Shown one piece after another: positions 1 through 7,779 of a stretch of DNA of 11,595 bases (position 1 is the first letter of the stretch; every line of letters starts with the position of its first letter). This DNA comes from CAZQCV01 sp964591665. GTDB lineage: Bacteria; Patescibacteriota; Minisyncoccia; Phycocordibacterales; UBA9973. The stretch lies in contig CAZQCV010000022.1 of assembly GCA_964591665.1 (NCBI GenBank), positions 1 through 11,595 of the forward strand. The letters run 5' to 3'. Position numbers and translations under genes: made by a program. The notes beneath the pieces are model-generated. The model made no database searches, was not told the DNA's origin, and saw nothing but the letters and a program-made list of their open reading frames with translations.

Positions 1-360
1 CTTATCTTGTGTTTCTTTATTTATCTCAATTTTTTCACGAATCATTTTATTTGGGATTATAGAGTATTGCTATTCGTTGCGATTTTTGCACTGTATTATA
101 AAACCTTCGTACACTTCACGATCAGAGTGAGAGAATACAAGATGCCACTGGTACTGAGTTTTCTACTTATTGGATTCTTTGTTTGGGTTGCTGAAAATAT
201 TGCGACATTCTACGGCGCTTGGAAGTATCCAGGACAAATACACGAATGGCATGTGGTTGGTATACAAAAGATCTCGTCCTGGTTTTTGCTGGTTATAATA
301 TCGTTTATTATTGTCGCATATCTCAAGTATTTTAAGAAGCATAATGCCAAAACTATATAG
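1..360 (+). CDS. DUF817 family membrane protein, C-terminal part
   Basis: The reading frame is open to the left edge, so the true start is outside the window and only 119 C-terminal residues are seen. The sequence shows several hydrophobic segments separated by short charged loops. It carries the typical DUF817 pattern: a polar loop ending in REYKMPL, a helix with VAENIATF, then GAWKYP followed by a W-rich loop and a final helix containing SSWFLLVIISF, with a basic cytoplasmic tail. DUF817 proteins are polytopic inner-membrane proteins of unknown function, so no reaction can be assigned. The stop is TAG. A promoter for the next gene begins within about 40 bp, so the two are probably separate transcription units. 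Family assignment rests on recognised motifs; function is unknown. Confidence 0.85.
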   Translation, partial: LILCFFIYLNFFTNHFIWDYRVLLFVAIFALYYKTFVHFTIRVREYKMPLVLSFLLIGFFVWVAENIATFYGAWKYPGQIHEWHVVGIQKISSWFLLVIISFIIVAYLKYFKKHNAKTI

Positions 361-398
361 TCTACTACCCTAGTTTTTGTTTATGTCTTATTTTGAGG

Positions 399-412
399 TA
401 TACTAACTATAT
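399..412 (+). promoter_or_regulatory. -10 box of a probable leaderless promoter
   Basis: TATACT at 399-404 matches the sigma70 -10 consensus in 5 of 6 positions and ends 8 nt before the ATG at 413. Transcription would therefore start at or within 1-2 nt of the start codon. A weak -35 candidate, TTGTTT at 377-382, has a 16-nt spacer. The same TATACT-8 nt-ATG spacing recurs at 9504-9518 and, with 6 nt, at prfB. GAGG just before the box is too far from the ATG to act as a ribosome site. Confidence 0.6.
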
Positions 413-742
413 ATGAAAAAATACTTGTACTTATTCCTCTTTCTCATAGTTCTTGCTGGAGCATTTCTTTTCTATGTTTCATCTCGTACACTCGTCAATG
501 ATATTCGCGCAAACCGCGCAGCAAAGATAGGAGAAAAATATATTCAAAAAGTATACAAAGAATACGCAGTGCTCGGAGAGATCTGCCAAGACGTCGATAC
601 AGACAAAGATGGCTATGTTTCATGTACGTTTAGAATCGGTAAGGAAAATACAGAAAAAGAAGTAAATCTTCAGTGCCCAACCTACTTCAAATCTTTCATA
701 GGAAACGAATGTAAAGTAAGTCAACTTGTGTTGCCACAGTAA
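413..742 (+). CDS. small membrane-anchored extracytoplasmic protein with four cysteines
   Basis: This 109-residue protein has a lysine pair at its N-terminus and one hydrophobic segment (about residues 4-23), then a soluble domain. That fits a signal anchor or uncleaved signal peptide with the rest outside the membrane. The soluble part has Cys58, Cys71, Cys88 and Cys100, enough for two disulfides. Residues 62-69 (DTDKDGYV) look like the first two thirds of an EF-hand/dockerin-type calcium loop (Asp at 62, 64, 66, Gly67), although the usual acidic residue at loop position 12 is absent (Phe73). I do not recognise a family. The start is fixed by the upstream -10 box and the signal-like N-terminus. 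The hydrolase gene starts 4 nt after its stop, so the two are probably co-transcribed and may act on the same process. Confidence 0.75.
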   Translation: MKKYLYLFLFLIVLAGAFLFYVSSRTLVNDIRANRAAKIGEKYIQKVYKEYAVLGEICQDVDTDKDGYVSCTFRIGKENTEKEVNLQCPTYFKSFIGNECKVSQLVLPQ

Positions 743-746
743 TGTT

Positions 747-1538
747 ATGGAGAGATTTGAAATAGTAAATAGATATGGACTAAAGATTGTTGGTGAAATA
801 ACATTACCAGAGAGTCCTACTGGTTGTGCGTTTATCATGCATGGCCTTGGTGGACGAAAAGAGGAGAAGCACATGCTCCTCTTGGCTAAGATTTTAGCAT
901 CTCGTAATTACACGACAGTGAATTTCGACGCAACAAATGCAACAGGAGAATCCGAAGGAAGATATGAAGATGCAACCATGGAAAAACACTACGAAGATCT
1001 TGTAGATGTTATAACCTGGGCAAAAACACAACTTTGGTTTAAGCAACCATTTCTTTTGGCTGGTCACAGTATGGGCGGTTTTGCTGTAACAAAATACGCG
1101 GAAGAATTTCCAGAAGAGGTTAGCGCACTATTCCCTTTTGCAGCAGTATATTCTGGAAAAGATAGTTTAGAGGCGCATGAGAAATTTGATCACGAAGAGC
1201 TGACGAAATGGAGAGAGACAGGTTGGGTAAAGCGAACGAGTAAATCAAGACCTCATCTAGATTTAAAACTTCCTTGGTCACACATGGAAGAAAGATTAAA
1301 GCATGATCTATACTTAAAAAGCAGAAACCTTACTATGCCCACTCTTTTTGTAGTAGGAAGTGAAGACACTCGATGTCCTCCATATCAGCAAGAAAATTTT
1401 TATAACAAATTACCAGAAAACACTGTTAAAGAGATCCATACCATACAGGGCGCTCCGCATACATTTAGAGAACAAGAAAATCTTGATCAATTAGGAGAAA
1501 TCTTTTCAAAATGGCTTACAAAACTAAGTACTATCTAA
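747..1538 (+). CDS. alpha/beta hydrolase (serine esterase/peptidase-like)
   Basis: The 263-residue protein has the alpha/beta-hydrolase fold pattern: an oxyanion-hole motif HGLGG (32-36), a nucleophile elbow GHSMGG with Ser108, a GSED motif giving Asp207 and GAPHTF giving His238 as the likely triad. A helical cap with charged residues lies at roughly 140-190. There is no signal peptide, so it is probably cytosolic. The family includes esterases, acyl-peptidases and lipases; substrate cannot be told from sequence. I chose the ATG at 747 over an in-frame TTG at 726 because 726 lies inside the upstream gene and the family fold begins at MERFEIV. It lies 4 nt behind the small-protein stop (TAATGTTATG), with no Shine-Dalgarno, suggesting translational coupling. 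Its TAA overlaps the convergent aldehyde dehydrogenase stop. Confidence 0.85.
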   Translation: MERFEIVNRYGLKIVGEITLPESPTGCAFIMHGLGGRKEEKHMLLLAKILASRNYTTVNFDATNATGESEGRYEDATMEKHYEDLVDVITWAKTQLWFKQPFLLAGHSMGGFAVTKYAEEFPEEVSALFPFAAVYSGKDSLEAHEKFDHEELTKWRETGWVKRTSKSRPHLDLKLPWSHMEERLKHDLYLKSRNLTMPTLFVVGSEDTRCPPYQQENFYNKLPENTVKEIHTIQGAPHTFREQENLDQLGEIFSKWLTKLSTI

Positions 1539-2895
1539 CCATTCTCGTCTGAATATTCGTAAATTCTCGAATACCGAACTTCCCCATTTCTCTACCATAA
1601 CCAGATTTCTTTGTACCACCGAACGGCAGTCGTGGATCTGATTTTGCAATGCCATTGATTGCGACGAGTCCAACATCTAGAGCATCTGCCATTTTTTCTG
1701 CTTTTTTGAGATTCTTTGAAAAGATCGTAGCAGAGAGTCCGTACCGATGCATGTTTGCAAGTCGTATCGCTTCAGCTTCATCTTTAAATGTAATGATACT
1801 GACCACTGGACCAAAAAGCTCTTCGTCAAATGCTGGCATTCCAGGCCGAACATTGGTAAGGATCGTTGGGGCATAAAAGAACCCCTGTCTATCAATTTTC
1901 TCGCCTCCTATGAGGCATTTTGCGCCTTTCATAATACTATCTCTGACTTGAACGTGGAGTTCTTCTTGGATATCGCCACGCGCAAGTGGACCAAGGGTTG
2001 TTTTCGGATCAAGCGGATCACCAATCACAAAGGCTTCGAGTCTTTCTTTAAAACGCGCAGTAACTTCTTTTACAACTTTTTCATGAACGAGAAAGCGCTT
2101 CGCAGCATTGCACGCTTGACCATTGTTTCCCATTCGAGACTGTACACCGATCTTCACAGCTTCATCGAGATCAGCATCAGGCATAATAATGAAAGCATCT
2201 GAACCACCAAGCTCAAGTACTGATTTTTTAATATGTTTACCAGAAAGCGCACCAACTTCACTACCCGCTTTCTCACTACCAGTAAGAATAACCATACGAA
2301 CAGCATCATGTTCTATGACTGTTTCTATATCACGAGACTGGACAAAGAGTGTCTGAAAAACATCTTTTGGAAACCCACTATCTCGAATAATTTTCTCGAT
2401 AAGTTTTGCTGACTGTGGAACATTTGATGCGTGTTTGAGTATTGCAGTATTTCCCGCAAGAAGCGCAAGTGAAGCAAAACGAAATACCTGCCAAAACGGA
2501 AAATTCCATGGCATCACTGCAAGGATTACACCAAGTGGTGCAAATCGCACAGCGGCTTTGTGCATTTCAGTTTCGACAAGTTCATCTTTCAGAAATCCTG
2601 GACCATGTTCTGCAATATATTCACAGTTCCATGCGCATTTTTCAATCTCAGAAATAGACTGTGTGATCGGTTTTCCCATTTCACGCGTTATCACACGAGC
2701 ATAGGTTTCTTTATTCGCACGAAGATTTTTTGCAATGTTTTTTACCAATTGTGCGCGTTTTTTTATTGGTACCTCTTTCCAAGAAATAAACGTTTTGTGT
2801 GATTTATCGCATGCTTTGACAGCTTCGGCTGGAGTACATGTAGAAAATGTTTTTTCGACTTTTTCAGTATACGGATTTTGTGATTGAATAGACAT
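1531..2895 (-). CDS. NAD(P)-dependent succinate-semialdehyde dehydrogenase (Sad/GabD1-like)
   Basis: A full-length aldehyde dehydrogenase of 454 residues. Visible family marks are PWNFPF (Asn131, oxyanion), the cofactor lysine in ILKHAS (Lys154), the catalytic base in LELGG (Glu228), the nucleophile in GQACNAAKR (Cys262), ELFGPVV (360-366) and the C-terminal PFGGTKKSGYGRE. The MITREMGKPI-like segment at 68-77 and the LELGGSD and FTNIQT motifs resemble E. coli Sad (YneI) and mycobacterial GabD1, which oxidise succinate semialdehyde to succinate. Other short aldehydes remain possible. It starts 1 nt after the stop of the ThDP enzyme with no Shine-Dalgarno, so it is translated by coupling in a two-gene operon. 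This supports a joint pathway in which the first enzyme makes the aldehyde. Its stop (TAG) overlaps that of the convergent hydrolase by 8 bp. Confidence 0.92.
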   Translation of the reverse strand: MSIQSQNPYTEKVEKTFSTCTPAEAVKACDKSHKTFISWKEVPIKKRAQLVKNIAKNLRANKETYARVITREMGKPITQSISEIEKCAWNCEYIAEHGPGFLKDELVETEMHKAAVRFAPLGVILAVMPWNFPFWQVFRFASLALLAGNTAILKHASNVPQSAKLIEKIIRDSGFPKDVFQTLFVQSRDIETVIEHDAVRMVILTGSEKAGSEVGALSGKHIKKSVLELGGSDAFIIMPDADLDEAVKIGVQSRMGNNGQACNAAKRFLVHEKVVKEVTARFKERLEAFVIGDPLDPKTTLGPLARGDIQEELHVQVRDSIMKGAKCLIGGEKIDRQGFFYAPTILTNVRPGMPAFDEELFGPVVSIITFKDEAEAIRLANMHRYGLSATIFSKNLKKAEKMADALDVGLVAINGIAKSDPRLPFGGTKKSGYGREMGKFGIREFTNIQTRMVR

Positions 2896-2896
2896 A

Positions 2897-4558
2897 CTAT
2901 TTGAATGTTAGTGCTTGTAATTTTTTAGTAAGTTTCATATTTTCTCGCGGGTCAATATCAATCGCGACTACACAGAGCTCGTTGCCATCGATTGCCTTCT
3001 TCAGATCACGTTTTACCTCTTTTGCATTTCTCGGTATATACGCTTTGACACCAAAACTTTCTGCATATTTCCTAAAATCAGGATTGGTAAGTTTTGTACC
3101 AACCGCAGCGCCTCGGTGTGTGGTTTGTTTCCAACTAATAAGCCCGTAGTCGTTGTCATTGAGAATAACAATCACAAACGGCACCTTCATACGTTTTGCT
3201 GTTTCTATCTCCTGAGAATTCATAAGAAATCCTCCATCACCCATAACTGACACTACTTTTCTGTCTGGAAATGCAAGTTTCGCTGCCATGCCGCCTGGAA
3301 GTGCGATACCCATAGATGCGAGCCCATTTGAAATAATACAGGTACCAGGCTCATATACGGGGAAATTTCTTCCGATCCACATCTTATGTGAACCAACATC
3401 AGACAGAAGTATGGCATCCGTTGGCATATATGTACGGAGCACAGTGAGTACGTATGGTATTGTCGGAATAGCAGGCTCTTTGTCATATGAGACAATATCT
3501 TTGGTCATCGATCTTCGGTAAACGTCATACCAAGTAGCAAATGATGCAGTATTTCTCTCCTCGAGTATACGGATAAGCTCCCAGAGCGACGCAGAAACAT
3601 CCGCAATAATTTCTACTGCTGGTTGATAATACTCATAAGTCTCAGATGACTCAAAATCTATATGAATAATTGGTCGCGTATCTTTTCTATTCCAGAAACT
3701 AGGATCATATTCCGCGATATCATATCCGACAGTAATAACAAGATCGGCTTTATCGAGTGCATATGCAGGTATATCTTTTGCTTTCATTCCTGCGGTATAA
3801 AGTGATTGTGGCATCGCGTCAGAAACAGCACCTTTACCCATAAACGTAGATACCACGGGAATATTATATTTAGATGAGAGCAATCGTAATTGTTTCGCTG
3901 CACGTTTTCTGATAGCACCATTCCCTGCAAGGATAATAGGGCGCTCAGATTTTTGTAAAAGCATGAGGGCCTTGTCTATTGCTTTATAATCAGGAGCAGC
4001 ACGACGAACTTTTATGGTCTCTATTGGTGTCCCAAGATACGAAGCGTGTGCGATATCTTCTGGAATATCGATATGCGTCACACCTGGTTTTTCTGTTTCG
4101 GCAATACGAAGTGCTTTAGAAACAACTTCAGCAGTAATCTCTGGTGTATGCAAAAGCGTATTCCATTTTGAGATTGGTCGCATAAGCGCCACCACATCAA
4201 TATATTGATGTGACTCTTTGTGTAGTCGTTTCGAATCTGCTTGTCCGGTAAGCGCGAGCACTGGGGCTTTGTCCATAAATGCATCAGCAAGTCCAGTAAC
4301 TAGATTTGTTGCACCAGGACCGAGCGTAGAGAGACAAACACCTACCTTACCCGTAAGTCGTCCCCAGACATTTGCCATAAATGCAGCACCTTGTTCGTGG
4401 CGTGTCGGAATAAATGTTATTTTTTTTGATCGTGATAAAGAAAATAATAAATCTTCAGTTTCTTCTCCCGGAACACCAAACACATACTCCACGCCATGGA
4501 GCTCGAGTGCTTTGACTATAAAATCTGATACTGTTTGTGGACTCTTGTTTGTTGCCAT
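2897..4558 (-). CDS. ThDP-dependent enzyme, acetolactate synthase-like; possible 2-oxoglutarate decarboxylase
   Basis: The 553-residue protein has the three-domain ThDP-enzyme layout. An N-terminal pyrimidine-binding domain carries the catalytic glutamate in RHEQGAAF (Glu55) and LSTLGPGATN. A central domain spans about 195-330. The C-terminal pyrophosphate domain has GDGG (440-443) followed by LNDND (466-470). It lacks the RFDDR-type FAD motif of anabolic acetohydroxyacid synthase and instead has VGYDIAEYDPSFWN (277-290), like FAD-independent AlsS. The stretches CLSTLGPGATNL, ESHQY.D and YGLISWKQ are, as I recall them, closest to the cyanobacterial proteins shown to be 2-oxoglutarate decarboxylases but often annotated as acetolactate synthase. 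The partner SSADH gene 1 nt downstream fits that reading: 2-oxoglutarate to succinate semialdehyde to succinate. Acetolactate synthesis from pyruvate remains the alternative. No regulatory-subunit gene is adjacent. It has its own promoter. Confidence 0.88.
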   Translation of the reverse strand: MATNKSPQTVSDFIVKALELHGVEYVFGVPGEETEDLLFSLSRSKKITFIPTRHEQGAAFMANVWGRLTGKVGVCLSTLGPGATNLVTGLADAFMDKAPVLALTGQADSKRLHKESHQYIDVVALMRPISKWNTLLHTPEITAEVVSKALRIAETEKPGVTHIDIPEDIAHASYLGTPIETIKVRRAAPDYKAIDKALMLLQKSERPIILAGNGAIRKRAAKQLRLLSSKYNIPVVSTFMGKGAVSDAMPQSLYTAGMKAKDIPAYALDKADLVITVGYDIAEYDPSFWNRKDTRPIIHIDFESSETYEYYQPAVEIIADVSASLWELIRILEERNTASFATWYDVYRRSMTKDIVSYDKEPAIPTIPYVLTVLRTYMPTDAILLSDVGSHKMWIGRNFPVYEPGTCIISNGLASMGIALPGGMAAKLAFPDRKVVSVMGDGGFLMNSQEIETAKRMKVPFVIVILNDNDYGLISWKQTTHRGAAVGTKLTNPDFRKYAESFGVKAYIPRNAKEVKRDLKKAIDGNELCVVAIDIDPRENMKLTKKLQALTFK

Positions 4559-4566
4559 ATTTCTCT

Positions 4567-4595
4567 ATGGTAGCACAAAAGAGTTCACCTGTCAG
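4567..4595 (-). promoter_or_regulatory. sigma70-type promoter of the ThDP enzyme/SSADH operon
   Basis: On the minus strand CTGACA (4595-4590, 5 of 6 match to TTGACA) is followed by a 17-nt spacer ending in TGC and then TACCAT (4572-4567, 4 of 6). This is the most complete promoter in the window. The -10 box ends 8 nt before the ATG at 4558, predicting a leaderless or nearly leaderless mRNA. It separates this operon from the msrA gene upstream. Confidence 0.65.
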
Positions 4596-4613
4596 ATAGA
4601 CAAAAGTATCAAT

Positions 4614-5177
4614 TTATTCTTTCCAGACAATATGCTTTTCTTCTCGTATTTGGCAAGTTTGATTTACAAAATCCTCACGTCCTGAGCCCTTTCTATAGGC
4701 TGCATACTGTGTTGGGTTATTTTCTGCATAGTTCTGATGCTCTGCTTCTGCTACATAAAAAGCTTGAAATGGAAGTACCTCGATCGCATGAGGTTTATCA
4801 TACACATGACTTGCATCGAGTTCTTGGAGAACTGCGTTTGCGATGTCTTGTTGTTCATCATTAGAAAAATATATCGCAGTTTTATAACTATTACCACGAT
4901 CATAGAACTGACCACCGTCATCAGTTGGATCAATATGATCTATAAAAAACTGTAAGAGTTTTTTATATGAGGTCTTGGTTGTATCATAGGTCACCTGAAC
5001 AGCTTCACGATATCCTGTATGATCATAATAGGTAGGCGTGTGTTCGAGTGCAGTATTTCCTGCATATCCAGAAACAACTTCTAATACACCTGGTGCTTGC
5101 CTCAAATCATGTTCAACACACCAAAAGCATCCTCCAGCGAGCACAAGAGTGTCAGTTGTAGTATCTATGGTTTTCAT
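4614..5177 (-). CDS. msrA: peptide-methionine (S)-S-oxide reductase MsrA
   Basis: MsrA reduces the S-epimer of methionine sulfoxide in free or protein-bound form, using thioredoxin-type electrons. This 187-residue protein is the usual length. It has the catalytic motif GGCFWCVE (Cys17, with a second Cys at 20), the conserved GYAGN segment near 37-41, an aromatic/HTGYREAV stretch (53-60), the DPTDDGGQFYDRG loop (83-95) and HQNYAENNP (147-155). Cys175 in the tail could act as resolving cysteine. No signal peptide is present, so it should act in the cytosol. The start is 5 nt after the pyrG stop with no Shine-Dalgarno, making it the last gene of the prfB-ftsEX-pyrG-msrA series. No MsrB is seen here. 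Confidence 0.95.
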   Translation of the reverse strand: MKTIDTTTDTLVLAGGCFWCVEHDLRQAPGVLEVVSGYAGNTALEHTPTYYDHTGYREAVQVTYDTTKTSYKKLLQFFIDHIDPTDDGGQFYDRGNSYKTAIYFSNDEQQDIANAVLQELDASHVYDKPHAIEVLPFQAFYVAEAEHQNYAENNPTQYAAYRKGSGREDFVNQTCQIREEKHIVWKE

Positions 5178-5182
5178 AATGT

Positions 5183-6835
5183 TTACTTAGTTTTTTGGGC
5201 ACATGCCTTGATAAATGCAGAGAACAGTGGGTGCGGACTGAGTGGACGAGCGAGAAACTCTGGATGGAACTGTACACCGACAAAGAATGGGTGAACTTTT
5301 GTGGGTAGTTCTGCAATCTCCATAAGAGTTCCATCAGGTGAGGTACCAGAAAACACAAGTCCTTTTGCTTCAATCTTGTCGATAAAGAGCGGGTTGACTT
5401 CATAGCGGTGACGGTGTCGTTCGATGATTTCATAGCTATCATATGCCTTCGCGGCGATAGTTCCCTTCTTGAGAATTGCTTTATATTCACCGAGTCGCAT
5501 TGATCCGCCATACCGTGCATTGCGAATATTTTCTTTTTGACTTTCCATAACAGCAATCACTGGAAATGCAGTTTTAGGATCTACTTCTGTTGTATGTGCG
5601 CCTTTCATACCGACGACATTTCGTGCGAACTCAACCACTGCAAGTTGCATACCATAACAAAGACCAAAATATGGAATTTTGTTTTCACGAACATAACGAA
5701 TCACATTGAGCTTGCCTTCAATACCACGTGAACCAAATCCTCCAGGAACAATGACGCCATCATATTTTTTGAGATCTTTCACTTTTTTAGGATCGGTCTC
5801 AAAATCAAATGCATTTAACCATTCGAGCACTGGTTTTTTGTTTTGTGCATATGCTGAGTATTTTATAGCTTCAATAACAGAAAGATATGCATCAGCAAGG
5901 AGAAATTCACCTGTTTCAAAATATTTGCCTATTACCGCAATGCGAACTTCATCTTTTGCGGTATGTACCTTACTTACAAACTTCTTCCATGCATGTGCAT
6001 TTTTTCCTGTTTCAAGTGAACAGGTAGTTCCCATAATCTCACAAAGAATATCACCGAGACCTTCTTTCTCGAAATTGATAGGTACGTCATAGACACTCTC
6101 TACGTCTGGAGCAGAGATGACTCGTTCTGGAAGGACATTACACATAAACGCGATTTTTTCTTTTCGTTTTGCATCGAGACGATGTTCACCTCGCGCAAGA
6201 ATAATATCTGGCAAAATACCAGATGCGTTGAGCGTGCGCACTGCCATTTGTGTTGGTTTTGTTTTCATTTCACCAACCTTGCTTGGTACGGGAAGATACG
6301 ATACTACCGTAAAGAACACATCTTGCGGATGCTTGATCTTCATCATACGTGCTGCTTCAAGAAAGAGCATGTTCTGATATTCACCAATTGTTCCACCGAT
6401 TTCTATGATCACGACATCTGCATGCGCTTCTTTCTGGGCAACATTGATCCGACGAATCACTTCCATAGGAATATGTGGAACCACCTCTACACATTTACCT
6501 GCATATTCGAGATTGCGTTCTTTTTCAATCACCGTTTGATACACACGACCAGTAGTCATATAGTTGATACGAGAAAGATCGAGGTTAAGAAAACGTTCAT
6601 AGTTCCCCATATCTTGATCTGTTTCATCTCCATCTCGAAGAACGAAAACTTCTCCGTGTTCTGTAGGGTTCATTGTTCCTGCATCCACATTAATATATGG
6701 ATCGATCTTAATTGCCGTCACCGTCAATCCTCGATCTTGCAAGAGTTTCGCAATAGATGAAGAAGCAATACCTTTACCAACACCTGAAATAACACCACCA
6801 ACAACAAACAAATATTTTGGAGAAACCTTTTTCAT
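5183..6835 (-). CDS. pyrG: CTP synthase
   Basis: CTP synthase makes CTP from UTP, ATP and glutamine. At 550 residues it is full length (E. coli 545). The N-terminal amidoligase domain has the P-loop-like GGVISGVGKG (13-22), KIDPYINVD (43-51), HGEVFVL, the magnesium-binding Glu145 and KTKPTQ (191-196). The C-terminal class I glutamine amidotransferase domain has PGGFGSRG (364-371), the nucleophile in GLCYGMQ (Cys393) and HPE (His524, Glu526). The odd part is the substrate loop: the near-universal GDIES is GEYQN (151-155), changing the usual Asp to Glu152 and the usual Glu to Gln154 at the UTP/CTP site. It starts 5 nt after the ftsX stop without a Shine-Dalgarno, so it is part of the same operon. 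Function is confident; its feedback regulation may differ. Confidence 0.97.
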   Translation of the reverse strand: MKKVSPKYLFVVGGVISGVGKGIASSSIAKLLQDRGLTVTAIKIDPYINVDAGTMNPTEHGEVFVLRDGDETDQDMGNYERFLNLDLSRINYMTTGRVYQTVIEKERNLEYAGKCVEVVPHIPMEVIRRINVAQKEAHADVVIIEIGGTIGEYQNMLFLEAARMMKIKHPQDVFFTVVSYLPVPSKVGEMKTKPTQMAVRTLNASGILPDIILARGEHRLDAKRKEKIAFMCNVLPERVISAPDVESVYDVPINFEKEGLGDILCEIMGTTCSLETGKNAHAWKKFVSKVHTAKDEVRIAVIGKYFETGEFLLADAYLSVIEAIKYSAYAQNKKPVLEWLNAFDFETDPKKVKDLKKYDGVIVPGGFGSRGIEGKLNVIRYVRENKIPYFGLCYGMQLAVVEFARNVVGMKGAHTTEVDPKTAFPVIAVMESQKENIRNARYGGSMRLGEYKAILKKGTIAAKAYDSYEIIERHRHRYEVNPLFIDKIEAKGLVFSGTSPDGTLMEIAELPTKVHPFFVGVQFHPEFLARPLSPHPLFSAFIKACAQKTK

Positions 6836-6840
6836 ACACG

Positions 6841-7779
6841 TTAGACTTTTAGATATGATCTAACGGCAATAACGCTAGATACTGCGCCAATAATAGTACC
6901 AACACTAAGTAGTATCAAGATAATCTGAATACTATTTTGCCAAAAATACGTAAACAAGTTTATACCAAGGAAACCAGTCAAATGTTGTCCCGCCCAAAGT
7001 GTCGCTGGAATAAGAAGCAAAAGCGTAACTAACGTTGCAAGCAAACCATACAAGACACCTTCTACTACAAATGGGCCCCGGACATATGTTGATGAAGCAC
7101 CGACGAGACGCATAACTTTGATCTCTTCTTTCGTGAAATGCATCGTAAGACGAATCGTATTAAAGGTAATAATAATTGCAATAATACATGCGATAAGTGT
7201 CACCCCAAACCCGAGCGCTCGAGAACCCGAAATGATACGAGAGAGTCGTTCAATAACCTCTTTATTTTGATCATAGTTCACCTTATCGATGAGTGCTCGG
7301 TTTTCTTTGGTAAGTACTGTGTCTTCTCCAAAAATACGAACAATACTTTCATACTGAGCAGTGCTTTTCGCTTTTATATCAAATGATGCACCAAGAGGAT
7401 TTTTGCCAATCTCATCGAGTGCCTGCATGGTAAGCGCGTCATCTTTGTGTCGTTCCCGAAAGTCTGAGAGTGCTTGGTTTTCAGAAACATATTTCACAGA
7501 AGCTACTTCTGGGAGATCTTCGATAGTCTTTTGAAGTGCAAGAATCTTTTCTTCTGCTGCACCTGTGACAAAATATACTTTTACATCAACACGCTTCTCA
7601 AGGTTTGTAATCGTTGATTGCAAGATAGCTTGCGTAAAAATAAGCGATGCAATCACAAAAAGCGTAACGGTCATAACCAAGATAGATGCAATAGATACGA
7701 GTCGATGACGCTTGAAGTTAAGCATCCCCGCACGAAATGCTCGACGAAATGTATTTTTTTGTTCTTTGGTATTAGACAT
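6841..7779 (-). CDS. ftsX: cell-division protein FtsX
   Basis: FtsX is the membrane subunit of the FtsEX complex, which links the division ring to activation of peptidoglycan hydrolases. From the ATG at 7779 the protein has 312 residues. It shows a basic cytoplasmic N-terminus, a first transmembrane helix (about 27-50), an extracytoplasmic domain (about 51-185), and three closing helices (about 187-208, 238-262, 282-306). KEEIKVMRLVGAS (218-229), the conserved cytoplasmic loop after helix 2, is present. The chosen ATG overlaps the ftsE stop by 8 bp (ATGTCTAA), consistent with translational coupling; in-frame ATGs at 7797 and 7821 are alternatives. No Shine-Dalgarno is visible. Its neighbour ftsE is its known partner. 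The hydrolase it controls is not in this window. Confidence 0.93.
   Translation of the reverse strand: MSNTKEQKNTFRRAFRAGMLNFKRHRLVSIASILVMTVTLFVIASLIFTQAILQSTITNLEKRVDVKVYFVTGAAEEKILALQKTIEDLPEVASVKYVSENQALSDFRERHKDDALTMQALDEIGKNPLGASFDIKAKSTAQYESIVRIFGEDTVLTKENRALIDKVNYDQNKEVIERLSRIISGSRALGFGVTLIACIIAIIITFNTIRLTMHFTKEEIKVMRLVGASSTYVRGPFVVEGVLYGLLATLVTLLLLIPATLWAGQHLTGFLGINLFTYFWQNSIQIILILLSVGTIIGAVSSVIAVRSYLKV

Noticed and set aside
352..378. Palindrome ACTATATAGT and ACTA-CCC-TAGT with TTTTG as a terminator of the DUF817 gene
   Set aside because: The stem before the T-run is only 4 bp; too weak to call.
4218..4685. 155-codon plus-strand frame crossing the msrA/ThDP-enzyme gap
   Set aside because: Antisense to two well-supported genes and to the promoter between them.
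5152..5556. 134-codon minus-strand frame bridging pyrG and msrA
   Set aside because: Same strand but another frame of pyrG; no family motif, and both true genes are unambiguous.
6182..6760. 192-codon open frame on the plus strand
   Set aside because: Lies fully antisense to pyrG, has low-complexity Cys/His/Ile-rich composition and no start signal.
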